The notes: generated from the letters alone by a model not told the origin. A DNA stretch of 64,000 nt from Aliagarivorans marinus DSM 23064 (GCF_000429485.1 NZ_AUBY01000022.1:18386-82385); one strand, 5' to 3'. Positions 25,585 to 34,689 are shown, counted from the stretch's first letter. Translations and numbers: made by a program.

Positions 25585-27324
25585 AGGGCTCGGTTTGAAC
25601 ATCTCAAACATTTCCAAGCCTTCTACAGCTTTACGGCCCTGATAGTACTCAACAAAGTCTGCCATGCTCAGCTCAATGGTGGCGTCGCTCGCTTTGTAGT
25701 GTTGCTCTGGATTCTCAACAAATTCGGCAATCGAGTTGCGAACATGTAAGCCCATGGTTTCACCATCAATGGCGAAGCTGATCATATGGTCCATACCTGC
25801 CGCTTGCTCAGGGTTGATACGCACGCGTAGATGGTTCACTGCGCGTTTCGGGTCGGCTTCAATCCACTTCTCTGACTCAACGTAGGTCAGTGTCACACTC
25901 TCATCGCCTTCTAGCGATAAGGCTGATGCAAGATAGAAGTTGCGAACAATCGAGCCGGGAGAGCGTTGGCCCAATGCGCGGAAGGTGTCAGCCAAGCTTT
26001 GACGGTACACCTCATTAGTTGGGTCTACTTGATATAGCATCACCGCGAGATCTTTCGCCCATAAGTACTCTTTGTCTTGGAAGGCTTGCTGGAAGGCTTC
26101 CAGGGTACGAGCCTCACCGCCAAACAGGGCAATGGTGCGTTCAGCTTTTACTTCAGCTGGCAGGCTGTGCATGTCTTCAGCGTAACCTGAGAACCAGCCT
26201 TGGTTTTCCAGGGCAAAGGCTTCTGGGAACGAGTCAAACTGACCATAACCTTCATTCACTACACTGTACTGCAGCAAGGACTCTGGCATCTCGATATGGT
26301 GCTTCAGCTCAGAAGGCTTAACCCCCTGATTACTCAACCGAATAGATTGGTCATAGATAAAGGCCATGCCATCGTGCAGGGCGTTAGCTTTCTCCACGAT
26401 TTTGTCTTTGCCGACAAACGCGTTGGCTCCGCCGCCGCCCGACAGTACGATCTCAGGGTTTAGATCGCGAATGCGGCGCAGGGCTGACATCCAATTTTGC
26501 GGGTCACGATAAAGGTCACCACGCAGGGTGTACATGTTGTAGCCAGGCCAAAATACGTTGTCCAGTACCAGCTCAAGCTCTGGGATCCAGAAGGTCAAAG
26601 TATCTTCTGCATCGGTAATCTCGTGGAAGGCTTGGATCTTAAGGCCTGCCACTTCAAACCACTCGCCATCTTCTGGCTCGAAGGTTGACTCTACATAGCC
26701 ACTTGGCAGGCTGAAATCGATGGCTAGGCCAGATGCCATAGCGTCAGGCCCCTCTGCCGGAACGCGGCTACCAAACTGAATATCGCCACGCGCGTTCAGT
26801 AGGTTGCCCATCTCAGGAATATTCGCTACCGCCAGGCCACTACCATCGTTTGCCGCAATAATGTCATTGGTTTTGGGGTGGGCAACGATTATTGCCTCAT
26901 CACCGTCCAGCAGGGTTGAGGTTCCCTTGGCATAGTGGTTGTGATCGTATAGTACCGCAATGATAGGTTTTTCACTTACCTGTTCGCGGATCAGGCGGCG
27001 GAAGTTTGCCCCATCTTCGACGTGTTCACCACTGTTTAGAACAATGAGGCCTTCGGGGCGCTCAATAATGACTGGTCCGTAAAAAATCCCATGAATCATG
27101 TAGATATTATCGGCGATCTGCTCAACGCGCTGTTCGCCATGAACCCGGATGTTCTTGCCGATCTTAGCTAGGCCTGAAGGGTCAATAACAGCGCCATTAG
27201 GCATAGTAACGGTTTGGTGGTCGGGGTCTTGATCATAATGGGTCCACATGGCGGCATTAGCCGCTGGAACGGCCAGCGCCATCGATACACAAGTAGCCAA
27301 GCAGGATTTAAGCGTTTTGTTCAT
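25576..27324 (-). CDS. Alkyl-sulfatase-like metallo-beta-lactamase-fold protein lacking canonical zinc ligands
   Basis: Secreted protein of 582 residues with a signal peptide to about ANA-24. Domain order follows SdsA1/BDS1 alkyl sulfatases: metallo-beta-lactamase fold (about 45-330), helical dimerisation domain (about 340-470) and C-terminal SCP2-like domain (about 475-575). The zinc motif HxHxDH reads H128-N-H130-Y-A132-K133, so Asp and the last His are replaced; the later acidic and His ligand regions read LVLDNVFW and LSGGGGANAF without the usual Glu and His. Secondary alkyl-sulfate cleavage is therefore doubtful; it may bind another metal set or be a non-enzymatic relative. Confidence 0.75.
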   Translation of the reverse strand: MNKTLKSCLATCVSMALAVPAANAAMWTHYDQDPDHQTVTMPNGAVIDPSGLAKIGKNIRVHGEQRVEQIADNIYMIHGIFYGPVIIERPEGLIVLNSGEHVEDGANFRRLIREQVSEKPIIAVLYDHNHYAKGTSTLLDGDEAIIVAHPKTNDIIAANDGSGLAVANIPEMGNLLNARGDIQFGSRVPAEGPDAMASGLAIDFSLPSGYVESTFEPEDGEWFEVAGLKIQAFHEITDAEDTLTFWIPELELVLDNVFWPGYNMYTLRGDLYRDPQNWMSALRRIRDLNPEIVLSGGGGANAFVGKDKIVEKANALHDGMAFIYDQSIRLSNQGVKPSELKHHIEMPESLLQYSVVNEGYGQFDSFPEAFALENQGWFSGYAEDMHSLPAEVKAERTIALFGGEARTLEAFQQAFQDKEYLWAKDLAVMLYQVDPTNEVYRQSLADTFRALGQRSPGSIVRNFYLASALSLEGDESVTLTYVESEKWIEADPKRAVNHLRVRINPEQAAGMDHMISFAIDGETMGLHVRNSIAEFVENPEQHYKASDATIELSMADFVEYYQGRKAVEGLEMFEMFKPSPMY

Positions 27325-27592
27325 AGCAATCTACTCCACATGATGGGGGAGGGCGCACAGCAGCAGGTGCGTCGCTCGTTATTTGATGAGTAGCAGTGTA
27401 GAAAATTAACCCATTAGTTATTAGTGGGTATTGCCTATGTCATACATAATCAGTGCTTATGTTTTGGCTGGCAGTCAATAAGCCGAAGGTGGAGATGCCT
27501 CCACTGCTGTTAGCTTTGTTGGGAGTCAGAAATCAATAACCGACAGTAGAGTTGGAATGTTGTTGAGCTCGGGTGCTCGAGTGACTTGCTGC

Positions 27593-28441
27593 CTATCGGG
27601 CAACAGTCAGCTGTACTCGTGTTCTGAGCTGCTCGCGGATCTTTTTGTGGTGCGGATCGTCAGCGAAGCGGCGATGGTAGACAAGGTGCAGGGCTAAAGG
27701 GATCGACTTGACTGGCATAGGCATGATTTTTAATCCCAGCTTGTCTGCCCATAGCTGGGCGAAAGGAAGAGGCATGATGCCAATGCAGTCGGTGCTGGAG
27801 ACCATCATCGCTAAGCCAGACAGCGCACTCACCTCGACACTCTCCTTACATGGGTCGAGACTCTCGGTGGTTAAGATATCCAGGAAGTGACTGCCACCAC
27901 GTTTTGATTTTAATACCACATGCTCCTCAGCAAAGAATGCCTGCTTGCAGATTGAATCACCGCTGAGCCGAGGGTGACCTTGGCGGCATACCACCACGAT
28001 AGATTGCTCTGTTAGGGGCTCGACAACGAAGGCTGGATCATTAGTCATGGCATTGTCGAGCAACAAGTCAACTTTGTTGCTGCGTAAGTCCTCAAAGGCC
28101 TGCTTTTGGTTGCTAGGGGGCAGAGCAAATTTGATTCCCTCCATATTGCCGATGCTATGCAGCACGGCTTCCACACAGTACCCCATCAACTGCCTTTCCG
28201 ATGCGAAAGCGGTGTTGACTAGGTTTATCGCGTTCTCGAAAGGTTGGGCTATCTGGATGGCTTTCGCTGTTGGCGCAATGCCTCGCCCCTCTCTGATGAA
28301 TAATGCGGTACCTAAGTGATCCTCCAGCCGCTTGATAGCTTGGCTGACCGCTGGTTGGCTAATCTCCAGTTCATTTGCAGCCTGGGTGTAGGAGCAGTGG
28401 CTATAAACTGCCACGAAAACGCGGATTAGGTTCAGGTCCAA
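27593..28441 (-). CDS. LysR-family transcriptional regulator
   Basis: Regulator of 282 residues: helix-turn-helix CSYTQAANELEISQPAVSQA (about 16-35) and an effector-binding domain. It is upstream of and parallel to the alkyl-sulfatase-like gene with a 268-bp gap, so it could control that gene, but the arrangement is not divergent. The 26-bp shared motif lies 91 bp before its start. Confidence 0.88.
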   Translation of the reverse strand: MDLNLIRVFVAVYSHCSYTQAANELEISQPAVSQAIKRLEDHLGTALFIREGRGIAPTAKAIQIAQPFENAINLVNTAFASERQLMGYCVEAVLHSIGNMEGIKFALPPSNQKQAFEDLRSNKVDLLLDNAMTNDPAFVVEPLTEQSIVVVCRQGHPRLSGDSICKQAFFAEEHVVLKSKRGGSHFLDILTTESLDPCKESVEVSALSGLAMMVSSTDCIGIMPLPFAQLWADKLGLKIMPMPVKSIPLALHLVYHRRFADDPHHKKIREQLRTRVQLTVAR

Positions 28442-28531
28442 ACTTGGGCTCCTTAGGTGCTAAATCTTAGTTAGCCGACGTTATATGGCTTGGTTGCGAG
28501 CTATTACGCATCTTACTATTGAGAGTGATAT

Positions 28532-28557
28532 GCGGGAAGATGACAGGTGAATGAAGT
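28532..28557. repeat. 26-bp motif shared with 24173-24198 (copy 2)
   Basis: GCGGGAAGATGACAGGTGAA followed by TGAAGT; three differences from the copy near 24173. It lies 91 bp upstream of the LysR gene. Confidence 0.55.
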
Positions 28558-28666
28558 GCTTACTGACTTTCTTCGACGTCGGGCAAGTTGTACAAAACAA
28601 CTTAAGCGCGCTTCGTTTTAAGGGCTTAAGTGAGCTGCCTAATCAGCAGCGCTTGTAGCTGAGCGG

Positions 28667-28702
28667 CCCCAGATATCAGAAGGACCCCAGATATCAGAAT
28701 GA
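28667..28702. repeat. 18-bp tandem repeat, two copies
   Basis: CCCCAGATATCAGAAGGA and CCCCAGATATCAGAATGA lie six bases beyond the stop codon of the outer-membrane barrel gene. They contain no obvious terminator fold. Possibly a slippage product. Confidence 0.7.
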
Positions 28703-28707
28703 CTGGG

Positions 28708-29988
28708 CTAATACACCCCACTGATCACCAACTGCCATTGCTCGCGGCTGCCTCGTTGCGGCCAGTCGAAGCCTGCGTCTGCGCCGGGCTGATCGGGTGT
28801 GGTTCGGTTGGCATTCCAGCTGGTGGCGTAGAGGTACTCTATGCCCATTTCTATGTATTTGTGGGGCTGATAGCGCCAGGCGAGGGTCCAAGCGTGGCCA
28901 TGGCTGTCGTTGACATCATAGCGATTGTTGTCGGTATCCACCGTCTCAAAGTTGTCATAGCGCAGGCTAAAGCGGTGCTTATGGTATTTGTAGCTGGTGA
29001 GCAGGTACCAAGCGTTAAAGTCGACTGCTACAGCGGCGCTGTCGCCCATGGCCGTGCTGCCATCCATCCATTGCGCCAGCACCCGCCACTCGCGGGTGAA
29101 CAGGTGCTTGAGCGATAGCGACCAGAATTTAGTATCCCAGGCATACTGGCCTTGCGAGTCAACCTGCAGCGGGTCGCCACGGTTATCGTAGCGATATAGA
29201 CGCAGCTCGGTGTTACGTCGGTGGCGCCAGTGGCCGCCGATATAGTAACCGATGCGATCGTCAGTCTCTAGAAAGGGTTTTACCCAGTTTGGCTGTAGCT
29301 CCAGCGGGCCAGAAATCGAGGGATAATCGGCAAAGGCGACGCGCTCGCCCAGCAGGGTTTGGCGGTTATGTAAAGCCCAGCCGCGCCACGCCAGCAATGT
29401 GCCTGCGCCATCGTTGGCCACAAATACGGATGAGACAAGGCTAAAGGTGTGGTTAGAGTTGTATTGCCTGCCCGGTCGGGTGATCTGCCACTCCGTGCCG
29501 ATGGTGCGCAACTCTTCGGCAACCCAGCTGTTGATGGCGGAAAAGGAGTAGGTATAGGGCGATTGCCAACCTGCTTTGGGGTTCTCGAAACTGAAGTTGG
29601 GGTAGAAGGCGCCCACGCGCACACGGTGCTTCCAGCCTGCAGTGAGAGGCTGGTAGGTGAGGGCGGCTTCGGTGAGGCCGAGTCGGGTGTCGCCATCGTG
29701 ATAGTAATAGACGGTGGCTTGCAGTTGCCAGGCGTTCTCGAAGTCCACCTCGCCTTCTGCCATGGCTTGAGAAAGCACGAGGCCATCGTTGTGGCCATCA
29801 TAGCGGGTGATGCCGGTGCCTTCGCGCAACCAGCTTTGCATCCATTCTGCGTTGTTGCTGGCGCGAACCCAGGCGGCATCAACGCTGGCCTCTAGCTTAT
29901 ACTCTGCCGCTAGCGCTACTGGCGTCAGCAGTACTTGAGTCAGCAGTACGTGAGTCAGCCGTAATAGGAGCGTTCCTTTGCTCTTCAT
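28708..29988 (-). CDS. Outer-membrane beta-barrel (porin-like) protein
   Basis: About 426 residues. ATG 29988 is preferred over GTG 29991; AGGG lies 5 bases upstream, inside the end of the preceding gene. The signal peptide contains a repeated unit (LTHVLLTQVLLTPVALA) encoded by a 15-bp tandem repeat. The mature chain shows alternating hydrophobic/polar strands rich in Tyr, Trp and Arg, and ends WQLVISGVY with a C-terminal aromatic, as in barrels. No specific porin family is recognised. Overlapped operon with the GGDEF/EAL and copper-protein genes. Confidence 0.75.
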   Translation of the reverse strand: MKSKGTLLLRLTHVLLTQVLLTPVALAAEYKLEASVDAAWVRASNNAEWMQSWLREGTGITRYDGHNDGLVLSQAMAEGEVDFENAWQLQATVYYYHDGDTRLGLTEAALTYQPLTAGWKHRVRVGAFYPNFSFENPKAGWQSPYTYSFSAINSWVAEELRTIGTEWQITRPGRQYNSNHTFSLVSSVFVANDGAGTLLAWRGWALHNRQTLLGERVAFADYPSISGPLELQPNWVKPFLETDDRIGYYIGGHWRHRRNTELRLYRYDNRGDPLQVDSQGQYAWDTKFWSLSLKHLFTREWRVLAQWMDGSTAMGDSAAVAVDFNAWYLLTSYKYHKHRFSLRYDNFETVDTDNNRYDVNDSHGHAWTLAWRYQPHKYIEMGIEYLYATSWNANRTTPDQPGADAGFDWPQRGSREQWQLVISGVY

Positions 29989-32332
29989 CACTTCCCTCGA
30001 TTAAATGGTACTGCTCTATCCAATCACTAAAGTCACTCGAATTCAAAGGTTTGCTAATAAAATAGCCCTGCGCAAACTCCACCTTGTACTGCTTGAGGAT
30101 CTGTAGCGAAGCCTCGTCTTCCACGCCCTCGGCCACCACTGACAGCCCGAGGTTATGGGCCAACTCTACGCTGGCCTTCACCAGAATGCTGTCTTGCTTA
30201 TCCGAGGCCAGATTCAGCACAAAGGACTTATCGATTTTCAGCTCGCTCACCGGCATCTGCTTAAGTTGGCCCATGGAGGAGTAGCCCGTTCCAAAGTCAT
30301 CGATGGAAAGGGCGATGCCCATGTTGTTCAGCAGCGTTAGCGCCTTCATCGCCTGCTCTGGTTCGGCCATAATCGCGCTCTCGGTCACCTCGAAGGTCAG
30401 CACCGAGGATGACAAGCTGCGGTTGTAGAGCTCTTCACTCACATAAGCAGGCAGCTCGTTGTCGACCAGATCCAGCGCCGAGATATTCACCGCCAGCTGC
30501 AGCTCGATGCCCGCGGCCTTCCACTGCAGGTATTGGTCGAGCGCGGTGCGGATCACCCACTTGGTGAGGTCGCGAATCGCGCCGCTTTGCTCGGCCAGTG
30601 GGATAAAATCATCTGGCCCGACAAAACCATGCTCGGGGTGGATCCAGCGAACCAAACACTCCACCTTGGTTACTTTTCCGAGTTCGATATTCAGTTTCGG
30701 TTGATAGAACAGCTGCAGCTCGTCGCGTTCGATAGCGCTGCGCAGCTCGGTCATTAGGCTCAGGCGTTGCACAGAGTGTTGGTTTAGCTCGTCGCGGTAG
30801 TAAACAATCTTGTGGTGGGTGCTTTTGGCATGCCCGAGCGCGATATCGACACACTGCATCATTCCGCCGGTGTTTTGGGCATTCTCGGGGTAGAGTGCCA
30901 CGCCAAAGCCTGCCTCGATATCGATCAGTACACCGTCGATATCAAAGGCGGAATCAAACATCTTACAGAACTGCTCCACATCGGCTTTCAGCCGGTAGCT
31001 GGCGATGTCGGTGAGCAGAATCATAAACTCGTCTTCGCCGATATGGGCGTAGTAGGCGTTGTCGTACTCAAAGCGGGTTAAGCGCTGGGCGACTCGTTGC
31101 AGCAGCTTATCGCCCACATCGTGGCCGAGGGTGTCGTTAATCTCTTTAAAGCGGTCCAGATCGAGAGTGATGACTGCAAAGGGCCGTGAGGGCTGTTGTT
31201 CAATTAGGTCCGCCATATGTTTAACAAAGGCGTTGCGGTTGGGCAGGCCGCTCAAGCTGTCGAAGTAGGCCAGGGTGTGGATCTCTTGCTCGCGCTGCAC
31301 AATGCCCTGCTGCATCGATTGCAGTGCGGTGCTCAGGCTTTGCACTTCGGTGGTCTTGTAGGTGGGGAACGAGCCTGCGTAATTACCGTGCTGAATCCCT
31401 TCCGCCTTGGACACGAGCTGACGCATCGGACGGCTGATGCCATTGGCCACATAGATGGTTAGCACCGAAGCTAGCACCGCCACCACTATCAGCACCAACA
31501 CGAACTCATCTAACAGGTTGATAAAATTCAGGTAGGCGGTGTCGTTGGGCATGACAAACGCAAATTGCAGGCCGGAGGTGATAGTCGCGTCGGTGCTAAA
31601 GCGCCAGATCAAGTGCTCCTCGGGCAGGTGCACCTTGCCGATACTGTTCTCGGCAAAGTCATTCACCTTCAGTTGTAGGGCGCGCTCTAACAGCGGTTGA
31701 CTGGTGCTGGCCACCGCTTGCTCACCGGCGAACACCATCAGATCCAACCCAATCAATTCACGGGTTTGCTCGGTCACCAGAAAGCGGTCCAGCGCTTCGC
31801 CTATTACCAACCAACCATTGGGGTTGGGGCTTTGCTCTAAAAAGCGGTAGGGGGCGACTTCGACTAAAAATGCTTGGCCGTCTACCTCGATGAAACCATA
31901 ACCATCACTGCCCAGCTGAGCGGGCAGGTTGCTGGGAATATCATCGGCGGTCGCAGCCAGTCGCTCGCCATCGGCGCTATAGGCCACCACAAAGTCGGCG
32001 CGGTTGCGTTGCTGCAGATTATACAGCGCGGCGGTTAGCGAGGCAGAGTCGTTGCGTGCATCGTCCAGCAGTTGCTTGGAGTTGAAGTCTTTAGCGAAGA
32101 TGGTCAGCGCATCATTCAGGCTGTTGGCTTCGTTCTCGATCATCAACATAAACACCGTGCTGGCCACACTAAGGCGTGTTCCCAGCTGACTGGTGGTGTG
32201 GCGATATGCCGCGTTTAATGTGGTCACCGATACCAAGGTGATCCCCAGTGATAACACCAGCGCAAACGACAGCAAGATGCGTCGCCGAATACTGGTGGTG
32301 CCTAAAGCTAGCCCTTTTTTAATATTCATCAA
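29897..32332 (-). CDS. Membrane GGDEF/EAL protein with periplasmic sensor
   Basis: Inner-membrane protein of 811 residues: first helix near 18-38, a periplasmic sensor of CACHE-like type (about 45-270), second helix (FVLVLIVVAVLASVLTIYVA), HAMP, GGDEF domain and EAL domain. The GGDEF signature is HIGEDEF, second Gly replaced by Glu, so cyclase activity is doubtful. The EAL side keeps ECLVRW, NISALDL, FEVTESA, DDFGTGYSS, ELKIDKSFV and AEGVEDE, so c-di-GMP phosphodiesterase activity is likely. The C-terminal tail TADSRTADSSTAD is encoded by a 15-bp tandem repeat overlapping the next gene's signal peptide. Confidence 0.88.
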   Translation of the reverse strand: MMNIKKGLALGTTSIRRRILLSFALVLSLGITLVSVTTLNAAYRHTTSQLGTRLSVASTVFMLMIENEANSLNDALTIFAKDFNSKQLLDDARNDSASLTAALYNLQQRNRADFVVAYSADGERLAATADDIPSNLPAQLGSDGYGFIEVDGQAFLVEVAPYRFLEQSPNPNGWLVIGEALDRFLVTEQTRELIGLDLMVFAGEQAVASTSQPLLERALQLKVNDFAENSIGKVHLPEEHLIWRFSTDATITSGLQFAFVMPNDTAYLNFINLLDEFVLVLIVVAVLASVLTIYVANGISRPMRQLVSKAEGIQHGNYAGSFPTYKTTEVQSLSTALQSMQQGIVQREQEIHTLAYFDSLSGLPNRNAFVKHMADLIEQQPSRPFAVITLDLDRFKEINDTLGHDVGDKLLQRVAQRLTRFEYDNAYYAHIGEDEFMILLTDIASYRLKADVEQFCKMFDSAFDIDGVLIDIEAGFGVALYPENAQNTGGMMQCVDIALGHAKSTHHKIVYYRDELNQHSVQRLSLMTELRSAIERDELQLFYQPKLNIELGKVTKVECLVRWIHPEHGFVGPDDFIPLAEQSGAIRDLTKWVIRTALDQYLQWKAAGIELQLAVNISALDLVDNELPAYVSEELYNRSLSSSVLTFEVTESAIMAEPEQAMKALTLLNNMGIALSIDDFGTGYSSMGQLKQMPVSELKIDKSFVLNLASDKQDSILVKASVELAHNLGLSVVAEGVEDEASLQILKQYKVEFAQGYFISKPLNSSDFSDWIEQYHLIEGSDEEQRNAPITADSRTADSSTADASSASGRV
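29922..29966. repeat. 15-bp tandem repeat coding in two overlapping frames
   Basis: Three units, GCGTCAGCAGTACTT, GAGTCAGCAGTACGT and GAGTCAGCCGTAATA. On the minus strand they encode TADS-type repeats in the C-terminal tail of the GGDEF/EAL protein and VLLTQ-type repeats in the signal peptide of the downstream barrel protein. Confidence 0.85.
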
Positions 32333-32978
32333 ACTCGTCTGTTAGATGGTCGTGGGTTAGGGAATGCAGCGCCTCTTGCAGCGTCCACGCTAGTTGACTG
32401 CTTGTGGCAACCGTGACGTTCTGCTCGCGCGCCAGATCGGCCGGTTTCATTAGCGGGTGCCATACATGCAGTTGGTACTCGCCCTGCGGCGCTTCGATGG
32501 TAATCTCACCACTGGTGTCGCTAATGCCAAACCATGGCGACTCCGCCACATAGATATAGCCAATCATCCAGTCATGGATATTACAGCCGAGCGCCACCAC
32601 GCCCGGTTTCTCGAAGGCCAAGGGCTCGGGCGGTTTGTCTTTATACAGGCGCAGCTGAAATGATTTAGCCTCGGAGAAGGAGTAGACGTGGTGCTTAATG
32701 GAGTCGGAGTTCGGGAAGTTCACCCACTCCCCGGCCTGAATGGCGAGCACGTAGGGGCTAAACTGGCGGTCGATCTGGTCCATCACCGCTGGTGTGGAGG
32801 TGGATACCTCGGGAATCAATGACTTGTCGAGCGGCACCAGCGCCGCCACCGCATGCTCAACCGGATTGCCCTCGGGGCTTAACACCGTCACGCTGAAGCG
32901 TTCGGCCTGCACTGAGCAGCCAAGCACAGCAAAACACACAGCAAACATCCTTGTTCGTAATGACATGTTTTTGGTCAC
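32319..32978 (-). CDS. Periplasmic cupredoxin-like copper protein (methylamine-utilisation-type)
   Basis: Secreted protein of 219 residues; signal peptide to about VQA-25. After an Ig-like segment, the cupredoxin part runs from about 78 to 145: His in KHHVYS (96 or 97), and Cys132, His135 and Met138 in GCNIHDWM, the type I copper ligand set. A C-terminal beta segment (GEITIEAPQGEYQLHVWHP) resembles carboxypeptidase-regulatory domains. Proteins of this shape are often labelled methylamine utilisation protein. Overlaps the GGDEF/EAL gene by 14 bases and leads the three-gene unit. Confidence 0.8.
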   Translation of the reverse strand: MTKNMSLRTRMFAVCFAVLGCSVQAERFSVTVLSPEGNPVEHAVAALVPLDKSLIPEVSTSTPAVMDQIDRQFSPYVLAIQAGEWVNFPNSDSIKHHVYSFSEAKSFQLRLYKDKPPEPLAFEKPGVVALGCNIHDWMIGYIYVAESPWFGISDTSGEITIEAPQGEYQLHVWHPLMKPADLAREQNVTVATSSQLAWTLQEALHSLTHDHLTDEFDEY

Positions 32979-33353
32979 TTAATTTTTATTGACTACGTTA
33001 TCTTGAACCGACTAACGGCAACAAGCTTTCACGTTAAGCGAAAATTTTCGGAGGGTGTGATGGAGGTTCCGAAAATTGCTTGAGGTATGGGAGTGAGTTT
33101 AGCAGCTATGTAGGGGGTAGTATGTTGATTTGCAAGGGGTGAGGAGGAAGGAGGCTTCGCAATAGAGAGTCGCTATTTCATCGAGCGCGATAATAGGTAA
33201 AAGCCTGTTAAGATTCTAGAACGCAACAAGTAAGGATCCCTCACCTGTTGCGTGACACTCTTGGCTTCATTTCGAAAGCTAGATCTTTGTGCTCTTGTTT
33301 TCGTAATCTCTTGGGCGATGTAACGAACTACATTAAAGCTATGAAAGCGGGGG
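32979..33353. other. Intergenic region, 375 bp, no gene seen
   Basis: Holds the upstream region of the copper-protein operon. AATTTTCGGA (33043-33052) and TCCGAAAATT (33068-33077) form a perfect 10-bp inverted repeat about 66 bp before its start, a candidate operator. ACGCAACA and TGTTGCGT near 33222-33250 form an 8-bp stem with a long loop that may end transcription of the minus-strand DUF3179 gene. No open frame with a ribosome site was found. Confidence 0.5.
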
Positions 33354-34586
33354 CTAACCGCGATTCAAGTCTGTTTCAGGGAAGAAGTTAGCCCAAACCA
33401 TCCAATAGGCTCCAGCTTTTACGCTCTCTACTCGTGAAAGCTTTCCATGTAAGGTGTTGCCCCAAAAGTCGATGGTGTCGATATCAGCACCTGAGTGATT
33501 GTAGAAAATGCCCAAGCTTTGAAAATGCTCATCGTAGGCCACCACCACTGCTTTGCCTCCCACGGTAGTATTGATTATACCGTTGTGCTCGCGTACAAAC
33601 TGCTCGGTATAGGCAACGTAGTCGTTTTCTACGTTGACACCCCAAATCAATGTTTTGCTCGCTAGTCGAGTATCTTTTACTTCAATGGTGGGAAAGACCG
33701 GTTTATCAGACTTGGCCTGATACACGTTGGCGCTTTTGAAGAGCAAATCCATAATGGGATCGTAGATCGCAAGGAAAGGGTTTTTCCAAAATGATGGCCG
33801 CATTTCTTTGATTAAATAGTCGTTTAGAAATACTTGGCCTTCAGGATAAGCCTGAGCAAACTTAGCAAATGGCATTCTAAAGGTCGGGTGCTCTTTCATC
33901 CTCGGTGCACAGGCGCAGGCGTTAACATCAGCTTCTTTACTCCCCCAAATCTGCTGTATCGGCTCGCCAGTAACTTTGTCGTACATAACGAGGTTGTTTT
34001 CCAGCTGATTCATCGGCGCTAGGTCAACGGCTTGCCCGTCAATTTCTGGAGTGTATGCGATTCCCAAGTTGGTTAGTCCGCAGTAAGTCATAACCACCTC
34101 TTCGCCTCCCATTGATTGACCATTCCCTGCGACATGAGGGCGCAGCATTTGACGGTCTGAATGTGCGCGTGCTTCTCCGTCTATATCAATGACTATCACG
34201 CTTTCTTGGTCGGAATAGTGTTTCTTGGCTTGTTCTACAGAAACGAAAACACCATTTTTCATGCGGGCGCGCATCATGATGTGAGGGTTGATATAGCCGC
34301 TGTAAAAAAATAGCAAAAACAGGAGACTAGCCGATAGGCCAAGCCAAATACTGACCGTATCTTGGTTGTACCAAAGTAACCCAATGCTAGTGGCAAAGGA
34401 GAGTAGTGAGGCGATGGCGATGGCGTGGCGGTGGTACCAAACTCGCATAGTAGTGTGTCTTGCAGTTTGAACTACCCACTGACTAACATCTGCTAAGTCC
34501 CTGAATAGCAAACCAGATAAGAATAAGGAAACGAAGGCTGAAACTGCGTAAAGGGCAGAGCCTACGGTTAGAACGTTGTCGTACAT
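33354..34586 (-). CDS. DUF3179-domain membrane protein
   Basis: Protein of 410 residues with hydrophobic segments near 10-28, 50-70 and 78-95 and a soluble C-terminal domain of the DUF3179 family. Recognised by VVMTYCGLTNLGIAYTPEID, VNACACAPRM and the ending domain with TLIWGVNVENDYVAY. The Cys in VVMTYCGLTN is the family's conserved one. Function of the family is unknown. It stands alone beside a LysR regulator on the same strand, in sequence that reads as more AT-rich than the flanking operons. Confidence 0.8.
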   Translation of the reverse strand: MYDNVLTVGSALYAVSAFVSLFLSGLLFRDLADVSQWVVQTARHTTMRVWYHRHAIAIASLLSFATSIGLLWYNQDTVSIWLGLSASLLFLLFFYSGYINPHIMMRARMKNGVFVSVEQAKKHYSDQESVIVIDIDGEARAHSDRQMLRPHVAGNGQSMGGEEVVMTYCGLTNLGIAYTPEIDGQAVDLAPMNQLENNLVMYDKVTGEPIQQIWGSKEADVNACACAPRMKEHPTFRMPFAKFAQAYPEGQVFLNDYLIKEMRPSFWKNPFLAIYDPIMDLLFKSANVYQAKSDKPVFPTIEVKDTRLASKTLIWGVNVENDYVAYTEQFVREHNGIINTTVGGKAVVVAYDEHFQSLGIFYNHSGADIDTIDFWGNTLHGKLSRVESVKAGAYWMVWANFFPETDLNRG

Positions 34587-34689
34587 GGTGACCTCGAATT
34601 GACCGATTGATATTGATTCGATGTTAGGCCGTGTAAGTACGAGGATAAACAGTGCTATGAGGAATAGCTTGTGCCGAATTATGGAACAA

